NCBI GenBank assembly: GCA_015698045.1
Contig: BLAL01000016.1
Location: 879,501-943,500, forward strand
DNA from: Rhizophagus clarus
Taxonomy: Eukaryota > Glomeromycota > Glomeromycetes > Glomerales > Glomeraceae
Direction of reading: 5' to 3'
DNA: 64,000 nt
Part shown: positions 35,925 through 45,849 of the stretch, in pieces
Layout of the letters: every line of letters begins with the position of its first letter
How positions within the stretch are numbered: position 1 is the stretch's first letter
Notes under the pieces: generated by a model
Told to the model about the DNA's origin: nothing
Database searches by the model: none
What the model saw: only the letters and a program-made list of their open reading frames with translations
Made by a program: the position numbers and the translations under genes

Positions 35925-36690
35925 CTGAATCTTTACTTGAAAATCCACTTTTCAAATTAGAATCAGTTTTTTTTACAAAATAGAAGCAAAAAAATGGGAT
36001 TTTTTTGAAGTTTCAAAAATTTTTTAAATTTTTTTAAAACTTACTTAAAAATCCAGTATCCTGATTTTAGAATTGTGATTTTTCTTACAAAAATAAATAA
36101 CAAGAAAAATGTAAAAAAAATCTTTATATATTTCATATAAAAAAAAGAAATTTACTTATTAGGATTTGGTATTTAACTTTAAAACTAATTTTCCTACAAA
36201 AAAAAAAATAAATATTTAGCAATATTGGTTAAATTTAAAAAAAATTAAAAAAAATTATTACTTTCTGGTATTTACTTTAAGAAGTTTGAAAAAAAAATCT
36301 AAAAAAGTAAAAATAAATAATTAACTAATGTTTGTTAAAATAACAAAAAAAATTAAAACTTTATTTTTACTTACCAAATCTTTGTTAAAACTGGTTGTTT
36401 AAAAAAATTGTTAAAAATAAAAGTGAATAAGAGGAAAAAATAAAAAAATGTTAATAAAAATCTTTTTTTTTTAAATTTATGAATTATACTTCAAAGTTTC
36501 GAAAAATTAATTTTAAAACTATTTTTTCTAAAAAAAAAAAAAATGTTTTAAAAAAAAAACTTTTTTAAAAAAATTAAGTTTAAAAAAGTTTTGATAAATT
36601 TTGATAAAACTTATCTATTAGGATTCTAGTACTTAAAGTCATTTTCTCTAAAAAAAGAAAAAAAAACTATTAAAAAAAATGCTTTTTTTT
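35925..36690 (-). repeat. degenerate exon-like array (family 4, copy A)
   Basis: About seven units at roughly 110-bp spacing (near 35930, 36040, 36150, 36260, 36370, 36480, 36610). The best unit (36150-36210) reads on the minus strand TTTTTTTGTAG, a core of about 40 nt ending ACCAAATCCTAATAA, then GTAAATTTC. It is the same family as the array at 45850-46950. Confidence 0.5.
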
Positions 36691-36953
36691 ATAACATATG
36701 CGCTGATCCTTAGAATTAGCTTAAATTAAGAATTTTTAATAAAAAATTAGTAAACAGTGCAAAATACGATTGTGTTACACATTCATCTTATCAATCTTAT
36801 GTAGAATAATCGGAAAATAAAAAAATTTTTTACAACTCATACTTAAAAATTAAAATAATAATAACTTTTTATAACCCATCAACTATTTTAAGAACCCATC
36901 ACTTTTTACACCAGTTGCAAATAAAAGTTTTATGAATACAATTCACTGGTCAA
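36691..36953. other. AT-rich spacer
   Basis: Contains two close copies of TTTATAACCCATCA / AAGAACCCATCACTTTTTA near 36870-36910. No gene is recognised. Confidence 0.4.
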
Positions 36954-36974
36954 AATTGATGCTATCGGGTACAT

Positions 36975-37325
36975 ATCGGGTACATATCGGGTACCTGATA
37001 TGTACCTGATATGTGTGAAATATGTGTATGCTATTTAATAATACTACACATATCGGGTACCCGATATGTACCCGTCGGATGCAGAAAATCGGTGACATAT
37101 AACGTACATATCGGGTACATTTCTCATACATATTGGGTAGTTATTACATATCATAGATTTATTGGGTACCCGATATATTTTAAAAAAATATCGGACAGAT
37201 ATTATACACTTATCGGATAGTGCTAATAAGTATCCTATATATACCCGATATATATCCTATTTGTATTTGAAATATAAGCATAATTTCATAATTTTCACAC
37301 ATATCGGATAGCCGAAAAGTATAGC
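36975..37325. repeat. left subterminal repeats, ATCGGGTAC units in both orientations
   Basis: Repeated CATATCGGGTAC and its complement GTACCCGATATG, including palindromic fusions (TATCGGGTACCCGATATGTA at about 37051). Such arrays are usual transposase-binding regions at CACTA element ends. Confidence 0.7.
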
Positions 37326-37559
37326 ATTTATGGGGCATTAATAGTAGTAGATTTATAATTTTAATACAATTGTAATTTAAAAGTAATTTAATTCATTTAA
37401 TTGTAATTACTGAAAGTTTTATTTATATTTTCAATCGATAATAAAAAAAATATTATACAAAAATATTATAAAAAAAATTCACTACTCTTTACACAAATTT
37501 ACAATTAATGTTCACTTGTTTGCTTGTTTTCATTTCATTATATCTATTTAATTTGAAAG

Positions 37560-37990
37560 AAAGTAAAATGTTAGTAATAAAAGTGTTAGTATGAATATTA
37601 GTAGAAGTGTTAGCAAAAGAAAAGGAACGTTAATAAAAAAATTTTTACATTAGAAAGTGTTAGTATTAATGTTAGTATGAAAGTTAGTAGAAGTAGAAAA
37701 GGAACGTCAATAAAAAAAAATATAAAGTATAAGTATTAATGTTAGTGTTAATGTTAGTAGAAGTGTTAGTAAAAGTAAGAAATAAAAAATGTTTAACAGT
37801 AGAACATTGTTAGTAGGAACGTTAGTAGGAACGTTAGTAGGAACGTTAGTAGGAGGAAACACATTAGAAAAAAATATTAGTAAGAGTGTTAACAGGATGG
37901 AAAAAGAAATTTCAACAAAAAATGTACCTTTGTATTTATTTTTTAGAAAAACCAATAAAGTAAAAAACTCGATAGTAGAACATTGTTTAG
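37560..37990 (+). repeat. GTTAGTA-rich tandem repeats
   Basis: Many irregular GTTAGTA(A/G)AAGT units, with a perfect short array of the 12-mer GTTAGTAGGAAC at about 37807-37855. The translated frames (VGTLVGTLVGT; VPTNVPTNVPT on the other strand) are products of the repeat. Confidence 0.75.
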
Positions 37991-38041
37991 GACGTTAGTG
38001 AGAAGAAATACGTTGGAAAAATATATTAATAAGAGTGTTAA

Positions 38042-38465
38042 GAATAACATAATAATGGGAAAAGAAATTTCAACAAAAAATATACCTTTATCTTTATTTT
38101 TTAGACAAAAACAATAAAGTAAAAATTTGAGAGAGAGAAAAAAAAGTTTTGAAAAAAAAAAAAAAAATGATAAATAAATAATTAAATCGTGATCGTGCAA
38201 TCACATGATCAACAAAATTATCAATTTTTATTGGTTATTTGGGTAATATTATAAATAACATAATAATGGGAAAAGAAATTTCAACAAAAAATATACCTTT
38301 ATCTTTATTTTTTAGACAAAACAATAAAGTAAAAATTTGAGAGAGAGAGAAAAAGTTTTTGAAAAAAAAAAAAAAAAATACGATAAATAAATAATTAAAC
38401 CATGATCGTACAATCACATGATCAACAAAATTATCAATTTTTATTGGTTATTTGGGTAATATTAT
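38042..38465 (+). repeat. tandem duplication, two units of about 210 bp
   Basis: Each copy runs from AATAACATAATAATGGGAAA through an AG-rich patch (GAGAGAGAGAAAAAG), poly(A), AATCACATGATCAACAAAAT and TTATTTGGGTAATATTATA. A third, diverged piece lies at about 37900-37975. The internal TTTATTTTTTAG resembles a splice acceptor. Confidence 0.75.
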
Positions 38466-38732
38466 ATTCAGCCACATCAGCCACAAAATCGGTCACCTAT
38501 CGAATACACAAGTCAAATATTAGCGAAGCAGCACAAACTTGATTATTCACTATTCGTGCTCAACTTGAGTTGATAAAATTATTAAAAAATTACTGATTTT
38601 ATTAAATTTATCAGAATTTTTATACCTAATTAAAGATGATTAAATTAAGTTTTACTACCGATTTCATTATAACGTTACCAACTTTTTTGTTAATCTTGGA
38701 TATTTTATTTGGAATTTAAATTGTTCGCTTTG

Positions 38733-38764
38733 AACTCGAGTTGAACTCGAGTTCAACTCGAGTT
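38733..38764. repeat. three AACTCGAGTT palindromes at 11-bp pitch
   Basis: The perfect 10-bp palindrome AACTCGAGTT occurs at 38733, 38744 and 38755, separated by single bases. Related half-sites (CAACTTGAGTTG, TTAACTCGTTCG) occur nearby. Confidence 0.7.
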
Positions 38765-39286
38765 TAACTCGTTCGCTCAAGATCTTTGTGTAATGTATTG
38801 TAGATCTGTAATTGTTTTATTTGTAGTCTATAATTGGCAAAAGCTTATTATAAACCAAAATAAAAAACACTATTTATTTACGTATCTGTATTATTAGATT
38901 TTACCTTTTTTAGATTTGATATATAATTAAAAAAAAGACCTTTATCTTGATATTTTGGAATCACGATCATAACAATTGAGTTTAGGTCAAGTTTAACTTG
39001 TTCATTATGATTGATTGTATTGTAGATCCGTATCTGTATTATAATTAATATAAAGAAGACAGATCATAACAATCATGACATATTTGAGAAATTAGAACAA
39101 TTTTCGTAAATGTTCTTGAAGGGTAATTAATATAATAATACAAGGTGATAAAAAATTGTTTATAAAAAGAGGTTTCATCTTTTTTTTTTTCTTACAATAA
39201 ATTTGTTATCGTTATTTTTATTATATATTCTTTTTCTTAAAATTTGTTGCCGTTATTTTTTATTATTATATATTCTTTTTCTTAAA

Positions 39287-39893
39287 ATGCCCGCAAATTG
39301 GACTGATGCAATAACTGAATATTTAATAAGATATAGGAGGTAAAAAATTAAATGAAAACTAATAAATAACTTTGATCATATTCTAGTTTTTTTTTCTCTT
39401 ACGTTTCCTGATCTAAAAATTAAATAAATAATGTAAAGGAGAAGGAACAACTACTACTATGACATACCCGGGAGGGACCGCTCCGAATTCTGGGAGAGCC
39501 TAGCTCGAAGAATTCGGAGACGGTTCTGCGTGAGGTTCACTGGCCAACAGGTAGAAAGAAAGTGGAGAAACTTGGTCAGGAATTTTAATGTTAGTAAAAT
39601 AATAATAAATCATAAAAAAAAAATAAAAAAAAATAAAAAATTAATAGTATTAACATTTTTAGAATTTCTGTGAATGGAGGAATGGTGCGCGAAATGGAAG
39701 GTGGTCCCGGGAAGGAGAAAGATATTATAGGCAGTTCCGCACAAGGTTTTGGGACAGACCTGGTAATTATTAAGAATTTTTTTAATTTATATTTAAGTTA
39801 TTTAAGTTCTAAATTTATATATATTTCTTAGGGAACCACCACAGTCGTAGGCGGCGTAGAAACACTGCGCATCGGCGGCCTTGGAATCCGTAA
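39287..39893 (+). CDS. small Myb/SANT-like (trihelix-type) DNA-binding protein, four exons, about 120 aa
   Basis: Exons: 39287-39339, 39442-39589, 39663-39762, 39832-39893; GT-AG introns, phases fit, stop TAA at 39891-39893. The N-terminal half has a SANT/trihelix-like tryptophan pattern: NWTDAITEYLIRYRR, RDRSEFWESLARRIRRRF, QQVERKWRNLVRNF. The C-terminal half is arginine-rich (GRWSREGERYYRQFRTRFW, SRRRRNTAHRRPW). The exons are GC-rich compared with the introns. The gene lies inside a CACTG-ended element and resembles the broken gene at 1332-1499, so it is probably a transposon-borne DNA-binding protein; SANT-like accessory proteins are known from PIF/Harbinger elements. The second intron end offers two acceptors 3 bp apart. 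Confidence 0.65.
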
Positions 39894-40590
39894 ATTATTT
39901 TTATTTTTTTTTTATTTTGTATTTTTTATATTTTATTTTTATTTTTATTTTTTATTTATATTTTTATATTTTTATTATTTTTATTATTATTATTTTTTAT
40001 TTTTTATTATCTTTTATTATTATTATTTTTTATTAAATAAATATATATATTATATAGTCATCTAATTATTATTTTAATATTTTTACTATTTTATAATTTG
40101 ATTTAATATCGGCCTATATTCAACTGAAATTAAAAAATTCGACTTCAATTATAAGTAATTAAAGCTTATTATAATAAATTGCTTTTATTCAATAAACATT
40201 CATTTTTTTTTTATTAAAGTATTAATTAAATAAACAATCTGTCGTCATATATTATATAATATATTGTAATGATGAAATGTCCCCAATAAATTTTTAAAAA
40301 AGGTACATTTAGGCGTGACAGATCTAATACCGCTGATTCTTCCAAAATGTTACTAAAATCTTTCCATAGATCAAATTGAGAGAACTAATCTATCAATTTA
40401 CAATATAAAATCTTGAAATAATCTTTCACATTTTCAAAATACGTGATCAAACTCATTTTTGCTAAACTGCCAAAACCTTTTGGCGTTTACATGCAATAGT
40501 TTCGGCATTTTAATTTAATTTGACGATCATTGATTATCATGATCAATCTATTTTTACGGTTTTCTAAACCATAATTTTTTTTTTATTTTT
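39894..40590. other. low-complexity spacer within the element
   Basis: (T)n(A) simple repeats such as TTTTTATTTTTATT at 39895-40040, then AT-rich DNA with no gene. Confidence 0.5.
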
Positions 40591-40591
40591 T

Positions 40592-41045
40592 TTTTAGGTT
40601 GCTGGACTCCCGGACTTGGAATGTAAGTTGGAAGGGGTGGGGGGAATTTTTTTTTAATATTAAAGAAACGTTACTAACGTTTCTTTCTTTATTTTTTTTA
40701 GGTTGCCAGCCTTCTTGGACGAACCGGACTTGGGAAATAAGTTGGAAAGGGTGGTGATTTTTTTTTAATATTAAAGAAACGTTACTAACGTTTCTTTCTT
40801 TATTTTTTTTAGGTTGCCGGCCTTCTTGGATGAACCAGACTTGGGAATGTAAGTTAGAAAGGGTGGAGGATTTTTTTTTAATATTAAAGAAACGTTACTA
40901 ATGTTTCTTTCTTTATTTTTTTCAGATTGCTGGACTCCGGACTTGAAATGAGGGAGGGATATTTTTTGAATATTAAAGAAACAGTTTAACGTTTCTTTTA
41001 TTTATTTTAGGTTGCAGTTTCCCTTGTTCCTCTTGATCCTAACGT
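40592..41045 (+). repeat. exon-like array inside the CACTG element (family 2), five modules
   Basis: Modules at about 40600, 40702, 40813, 40925 and 41010. A typical one reads TTTTTTTTAG, a 36-nt core (GTTGCCGGCCTTCTTGGATG...), then GTAAGTTAGAAAGG. The second has lost the GT (AAATAAGTTGG). Spacers carry an almost perfect 25-bp palindrome with core AACGTTACTAACGTT (40662-40686, 40773-40797, one mismatch at about 40886). It lies on the opposite strand to the other arrays. Confidence 0.7.
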
Positions 41046-41344
41046 GATCACGATTAAGAAAAGTTTGAGCAAACTTTTCTTAAAATTGTATTATAAATGA
41101 CTGTAACTTTTTTATTAATTTATTGTAATAAAATACGTAATAAAATAAAAATATTAACAATAATAATTATACTTTTAAACACTTTACAAAAAATTTATAA
41201 ACTTGATAATGCATTCAATAAATAAGACAATAAAAATTTTTTAACTACATTAAACGAATTAAAAATTTCTAAAAAGAAAAATCTATAAAGAAAGTAAACT
41301 CTAAAAAATTTCTTAATACGTTATATAATATGAAATCTAACGTA

Positions 41345-41570
41345 TTAAAATTTGTATCACATATCGGGTACCCGATATGTGTAAGATAAAACTGTGCCCG
41401 ATATATATTAAATAACATATCGGTGACCAATAGTTTAGATATCAGGGTCTTGGTAATTAGGCATATTTTGAAGTGTAATAAATCGGGTACTCGATGTGTA
41501 AAAATACCCGATATTTATCCGATTAGCCGCCGATATATAAGTCCCTGATATGTACCCAATAGAATTGATT
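41345..41570. repeat. right subterminal repeats, ATCGGGTAC units
   Basis: Copies of ATATCGGGTACCCGATATGT, AATCGGGTACTCGATG and GATATGTACCC in both orientations, mirroring the left end of the element. Confidence 0.7.
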
Positions 41571-41834
41571 TTGACCAGTGATTGTAGTTATTTGTAGTTG
41601 TTAATGGTATTATTTATTCTCCAAAAGCTTTTTATTGATGTAAAATAATTAAATAAGGCAGCAAAAATAACTGGGTTTCGTATAAATTTGCCATCATATT
41701 TAAAGAATTTTGAAAATAAAGAAATAACTAAAATTTTCATTATCTTTTAATAATTTTTAATTTTAAAAATTGTTTTTAAAATATGGAGACAAAGAATCTT
41801 CCTTTATATTATTTACTGACGATGATTTTAAAAT

Positions 41835-42107
41835 TCATTTAACTGACATTGAAATCTCATGATATTTAAATCCACCAGTACGAAAGCTTTGACTTTTAAA
41901 TAGATGATCATTGTTACAGAGCCTTGTGAACGCTGCCTTTCTACAAAAACAATATACCTGTATCCCAATAAGCCCAGAGAACTCATCACCTACAAAAATT
42001 AAAAAAGAAGAAACGTTAGAACATTTCTTAAAGTTAATTCTGATATTCTTCCCAAAGAAACAACATACCCGCGTCTCAAGGAATTCCATTTGCTGCAGAT
42101 AAGTCAT
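41835..42107 (-). CDS. possible small three-exon gene, function unknown
   Basis: The minus strand from the ATG at 42107 gives MTYLQQMEFLETR, then a GTATGTTG donor. A module bounded by TTTTTGTAG and ACAG|GTATATTG encodes about 11 residues, and a third piece encodes KAAFTRLCNNDHLFKSQSFR to a stop at 41835. The read-through frame is also open. Nothing in it is recognised. It lies just upstream (on the plus strand) of a large exon-like array on the same strand, so it may be the 3'-terminal exons of the same unit, or chance. Confidence 0.25.
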   Translation of the reverse strand: MTYLQQMEFLETRVCCFFGKNIRINFKKCSNVSSFLIFVGDEFSGLIGIQVYCFCRKAAFTRLCNNDHLFKSQSFRTGGFKYHEISMSVK

Positions 42108-42194
42108 ATTATGATCGATATACTTTTATTTTATTTTACATTCGGTAAAACTCAGTAAAACAGAATAGTAAAAGTTATATCATTAGATTCAGAA

Positions 42195-42330
42195 CACCAA
42201 TGGCCCTATGATCATTAAATAAAAGGATAATTTTTTTTAAATACACAATATATGAAAGGCACAGAATGCTTTTATAAAAGTTATTTAACAAATCGTTTTA
42301 ATAATGTTAAAATATTAAATTGTGAAGTCC
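42195..42330 (-). repeat. conserved flank shared with 47800-47940
   Basis: The block from CACCAATGGCCCTATGATCA through GCACAGAATGCTTTTATAAAA to AATATTAAATTGTGAAG recurs in decayed form at about 47802-47938. Both copies are followed by modules of family 3, so array and flank were duplicated together. Confidence 0.6.
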
Positions 42331-43790
42331 GGTCGTGCTTTTCGTCTAGCAACACTACAAAAAAGAAAGAAAAAAAATAAATAATTAATTAATTAAAAAA
42401 AAACCAACGAAAAATACCACCCCAACCCTCTCTTACCTTAATTGTTCTTAATTCTAAAAGTCCGGTCATGCTTTTCGTCTGGCAACACTACAAAAAAAAA
42501 ATTAATAATTAATTAAAAAAACAACGAAAAACACCTTCCCAACCCTCCCTTACCTTAATTCCAATAGTCCGGTCATGCTTTTCGTCTGGCAACACTACAA
42601 AAAAGAAAAACAAACAAATAAATAATTAATTAATTAAACAAAAAACACCATCCTAACCCTCCCTTACCTTAATTCCAATAGTCTGGTCGTGCTTTTCGTC
42701 TGGCAACACTACAAAAAAGAAAAAAAACAAATAATTAATTAATTAATTAAAAAAAAAACAACAAAAAACACCTCTCCCAACCTTCCCTTACTTTAATTCC
42801 AATAGTCCGGTCGTGCTTTTCGTCTGACAACACTACAAAAAAGAAAAAACAAACAAAAAAATAATTAATTAATTAAACAAAAAACACCATCCCAACCCTC
42901 CCGTTACCTTAATTTCAATAGTCCGGTCGTGCTTTTTGTCCGGCAACACTACAAAAAAGAAAAAAAAATAATAATTAATTAATTAAATAAAAAAAAACTA
43001 ACGAAAAACACCTCCTTACCTTAATTCCAAAAGTCCGGTCATGTTTTTTGTCCGACAACACTACAAAAAAAAAAAAAAAAAATTAATTAATTAAATAAAA
43101 AAACTAACGAAAAACACCTCCTCCAACCCTCCCTTACCTTAATTCTAAAAGTCCGGTCATGTTTTCCGTCTGGCAACACTACAAAAAAAGAAAAAAAAAA
43201 AATAAATAATTAATTAATTAAAAAAAACAACAACGAAAAACAGTACCCTAACCCTCCCTTATTACCAATTCTAATAGTCCAGTCGTGCTTTTCATCCGGC
43301 AACACTACAAAAAAGAAAAAAAACAAATAAATAATTAATTAAACAAAAAACACCACCCCAACCCTCCTGTTACCTTAATTCCAATGGTCCGGTCGTGCTT
43401 TTCGTCTGGCAACACTACAAAAAAGAAAAAAAAAACAAATAAATAATTAATTAATTAAAAAAAAAACAACAAAAAACACCTCCTCCAACCCTCCCTTACT
43501 TTAATTCCAATAGTCCGGTCGTGCTTTTCGTCTGACAACACTATAAAAAAGAAAAAACAAACAAAAAAACAATTAATTAATTAAACAAAAAACACCACCC
43601 CAACCCTCCCTTACCTTAATTCCAATAGTTCAGTCGTGTTTTTCATCCGGCAACACTACAAAAAAGAAAAAAAAAATAATAATTAATTAATTAAATAAAA
43701 AAACAACTCCCCCAACCCTCCCTTACCTTAATTCTAATAGTCCGGTCATGCTTTTCGTCTGGCAATACTACAAAAAAAAATAATTATTTT
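42328..43790 (-). repeat. tandem array of 13 exon-like modules (family 3)
   Basis: The plus-strand word GTCCGGTCGTGCTTTTCGTC, with variants, starts near 42328, 42461, 42567, 42681, 42805, 42922, 43033, 43151, 43277, 43389, 43517, 43629 and 43740. On the minus strand each unit reads TTTTTTGTAG, a core of about 41 nt (TGTTGCCAGACGAAAAGCAC...), then GTAAGGGAGGGTTGG, a strong donor. Spacers are AT-rich (AATTAATTAATTAA). Where bases differ between units, the AG and GT dinucleotides are nearly always kept (for example CTACAAA to CTATAAA). Core length is not a multiple of three. Confidence 0.85.
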
Positions 43791-44035
43791 TTTAAATTGT
43801 TTTTTATCTAAATGTAATAAATTCAAAAAAAAACCTATTTACCCAAATAATCAGATCATAATACCGGTTATACCAGTTCAAAACTAGATAAAATGCATGT
43901 GATATATAACATATTTCTTTTTTATATCATTTCATGAGATAAGCTTATCGTAAATGGCAAGCGATATTACCTTTTATGTTATAAATAGATAATCAATGCT
44001 AGTAGTTTTGTTCAGACTTCAGATTTTTATTTTGG
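43791..44035. other. AT-rich spacer
   Basis: No gene or repeat is recognised. Confidence 0.35.
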
Positions 44036-44250
44036 CGAAAGGGAAATTTTTTTTAAAAAAATATATCGTTTTTTTTAAGTGAAATTTTTTTTTTAAAAAA
44101 AATGTCATTTTTTTTAAGGGAAATTTTTTTTTAAAAAATAAAAAATCATTTTTTTTTTAAGGGAAATTTTTTTTAAAAAAATAAAAAAATCATTTGTTTT
44201 ATGATAAGGGAATTTTTTTTTTAAAAAATAAAAAAATAATTTTTTTTTTC
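44036..44250 (+). repeat. A/T fold-back tandem repeat, about 45-55 bp units
   Basis: Four to five units of AAGGGAAATTTTTTTTAAAA followed by AATAAAAAATCATTTTTTTT. Each unit contains T-run/A-run inverted halves. Confidence 0.65.
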
Positions 44251-44285
44251 GAAAATTATAAACCACAATTTAAATTTTTTAGTTA

Positions 44286-45400
44286 ATGGTGTTACCTTTA
44301 GCTTCGGGATTAAATACTGTAACAGGTAAGTTTTTTTTGCTTTTATTCTTCTTTCTTTTGTCTCTTATTAACTTGTTCTTTTTTTTAGGCGTGGCTGTTT
44401 TTATCTATTTCAGAAATTCAAGGTGAGTTTTAATTTCTTCTCCTTTTTTTTGTTTTCTTTTTATTCTTTCCCTTGTTCTTTTACTAAACTTTTTGTCTTT
44501 TTAGATGTGTACCATATGAGTGAAAATTCAAGTAAGTCTCTTACGTCTCTTCTCCTGTTGTTTTATTTTTCTTTTAAGATGATATTAACTGTTTTCTTTC
44601 TTTTTTTTTCTATGGGTGGGTGTTCTGGCTTTTCTTTCATTTTTTTCCCTTTATTTCTCTTCTTTTCGTGATTTTTTCGTTTCTTTTTTTCATTATTTCT
44701 TTCGTTTCTTCTATGGTTCTTTCATTGATCTTTTGTGGTTCTTTTGTTATTCCTTTCATTGATCTTTTATTCCTTTCATCATTGTTTCTTTTATTGTTTT
44801 TTTGGTTTATTTCATTGATCTTTGATTTCTTTTGTTGCTTTTTTTTTGTTTTTTTCATTGATCCTTGGTTTCTTTCATTACTTTTTTCGTTTCTTTCATT
44901 GATCTTTGGTCTCTTTTTAATGATCTTTAGTTTCTTTCATTGATCTTTGATCTCTTTTTAATGATCTTTGGTTTCTTTCATTAATCTTTGACTTCTTTTG
45001 TTGCTTTTTTTTGTTCCCTTTATTGATTTTCATTCCTCCTTTGCTTCCTTTCATTCTCTTTCATTCTTCTTATTTTTTTTTCATTTGCCATTTGCTTCTT
45101 TTATTTCTTTTATTTTTTTTCATTCTCTTTATTCCTTTTCATTCCCTTTCATTTTCTCATTCATTTTCATTCTTTTTTTGTTTCATTCATTCTTTTTCAC
45201 TATCCTTTACCTTTTTTATTCCTTCCTCATTTCTCTTTGATCATCTTTACTTCCCTTTATCCCTTTTCATTTATCTCTTCTTTCCTTTATTCTTCCTTTG
45301 TCCTTTCTTACTGTATTTTCCATTTTTTCTTATATATTGCAGTGCATGTGCAATTAATACAGCATTATAACATTAATATTACAGTTAAAATTATGCAATT
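44286..45400 (+). other. possible spliced transcription unit with long T-rich introns
   Basis: Pieces with good splice signals follow each other: ATG GTG TTA... to ACAG|GTAAGTTTT (44286-44325), TTTTTTTAG|GCGTGGCTG...TTCAAG|GTGAGTTTT (44399-44421), CTTTTTAG|ATGTGTACC...TTCAA|GTAAGTC (to about 44531), and TATTGCAG|TGCATG (about 45343). The direct joining gives only about 30 residues (MVLPLASGLNTVTGVAVFIY...) before a stop, so coding is uncertain. It may be a non-coding or decayed gene. Confidence 0.25.
44575..45335 (+). repeat. T-rich tract with TTTCATTGATCTTT repeats
   Basis: A pyrimidine-rich tract of about 750 bp on the plus strand. In its first half TTTCTTTCATTGATCTTTGG-like units recur eight or more times; the second half has TTCATTC/CTTT units. 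The long hydrophobic Phe/Ser/Leu open frames are products of composition. Confidence 0.7.
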
Positions 45401-45845
45401 GCGGCTTAATTTTTTTATAAAATCATGTATACAGTGTGGTGTAATTTTTTTTCTTTGAATTAAAATATAGTTTTTTTTATACAATTTCCTTTTTATTAAT
45501 TTATAGTGATATTAATTATTATTCAACAAATTATTAAGTGTGAAATTGTTTTTGTAATTATAGATTTAATGATTGTGGTGTTAAAGTTTTTTTTCTTTTT
45601 TGTTTAACTAATTATCATTACCATCATATTACCAGTTACGGTATATTAAATCTAGCTAAAATTATGTTAATTCTGGCCAAAATTAAAATTGTGCTGAATT
45701 GCACTTTTTAAAAATTGTATGCATTTTTTTAGATCACTATATTGCATATCTTTAACTTTTATAATACATTGTATAACAAAATTTAACATATTTGGACGAT
45801 GAAACAAATCCGCCGATATGAAATACAGAAAAAGTTTTAAAAAAA
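45401..45845. other. AT-rich spacer
   Basis: No gene is recognised. CTAAAATTATGTTAATTCTGGCC-like text resembles fragments seen in the Plavaka TIR region but is too short to assign. Confidence 0.35.
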
Positions 45846-45849
45846 AATC

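Larger units (their letters stand above)
36954..41580. mobile_element. 4.6-kb CACTG-ended (CACTA-like) element with ATT target duplication
   Basis: The left end starts CACTGGTCAAAATTGATGC and the reversed right end starts CACTGGTCAAAATCAATTC; both then continue into TCGGGTACATATC-type repeats. The trinucleotide ATT directly flanks each end (36951-36953 and 41581-41583). CACT-type termini, 3-bp duplications and dense subterminal repeats are the hallmarks of CACTA/CMC transposons. No transposase lies inside; the cargo is a SANT-like gene (39287-39893), several tandem repeats and an exon-like array (40598-41040). It is therefore probably non-autonomous. Confidence 0.75.

Noticed and set aside
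37707..37998. Frames with VGTLVGTLVGT / VPTNVPTNVPT repeats
   Set aside because: Translation of a 12-bp tandem repeat on both strands; no sign of a gene.
42328..43790. CRISPR-like look of a regular repeat array
   Set aside because: The repeats vary, the spacers are AT-rich and similar to each other, there are no cas genes, and the surroundings are eukaryotic with spliceosomal introns.
44423..45458. Long hydrophobic Phe-rich open frames suggesting membrane proteins
   Set aside because: They arise from a T-rich repeat tract; several frames are open at once and no start or family motif is present.
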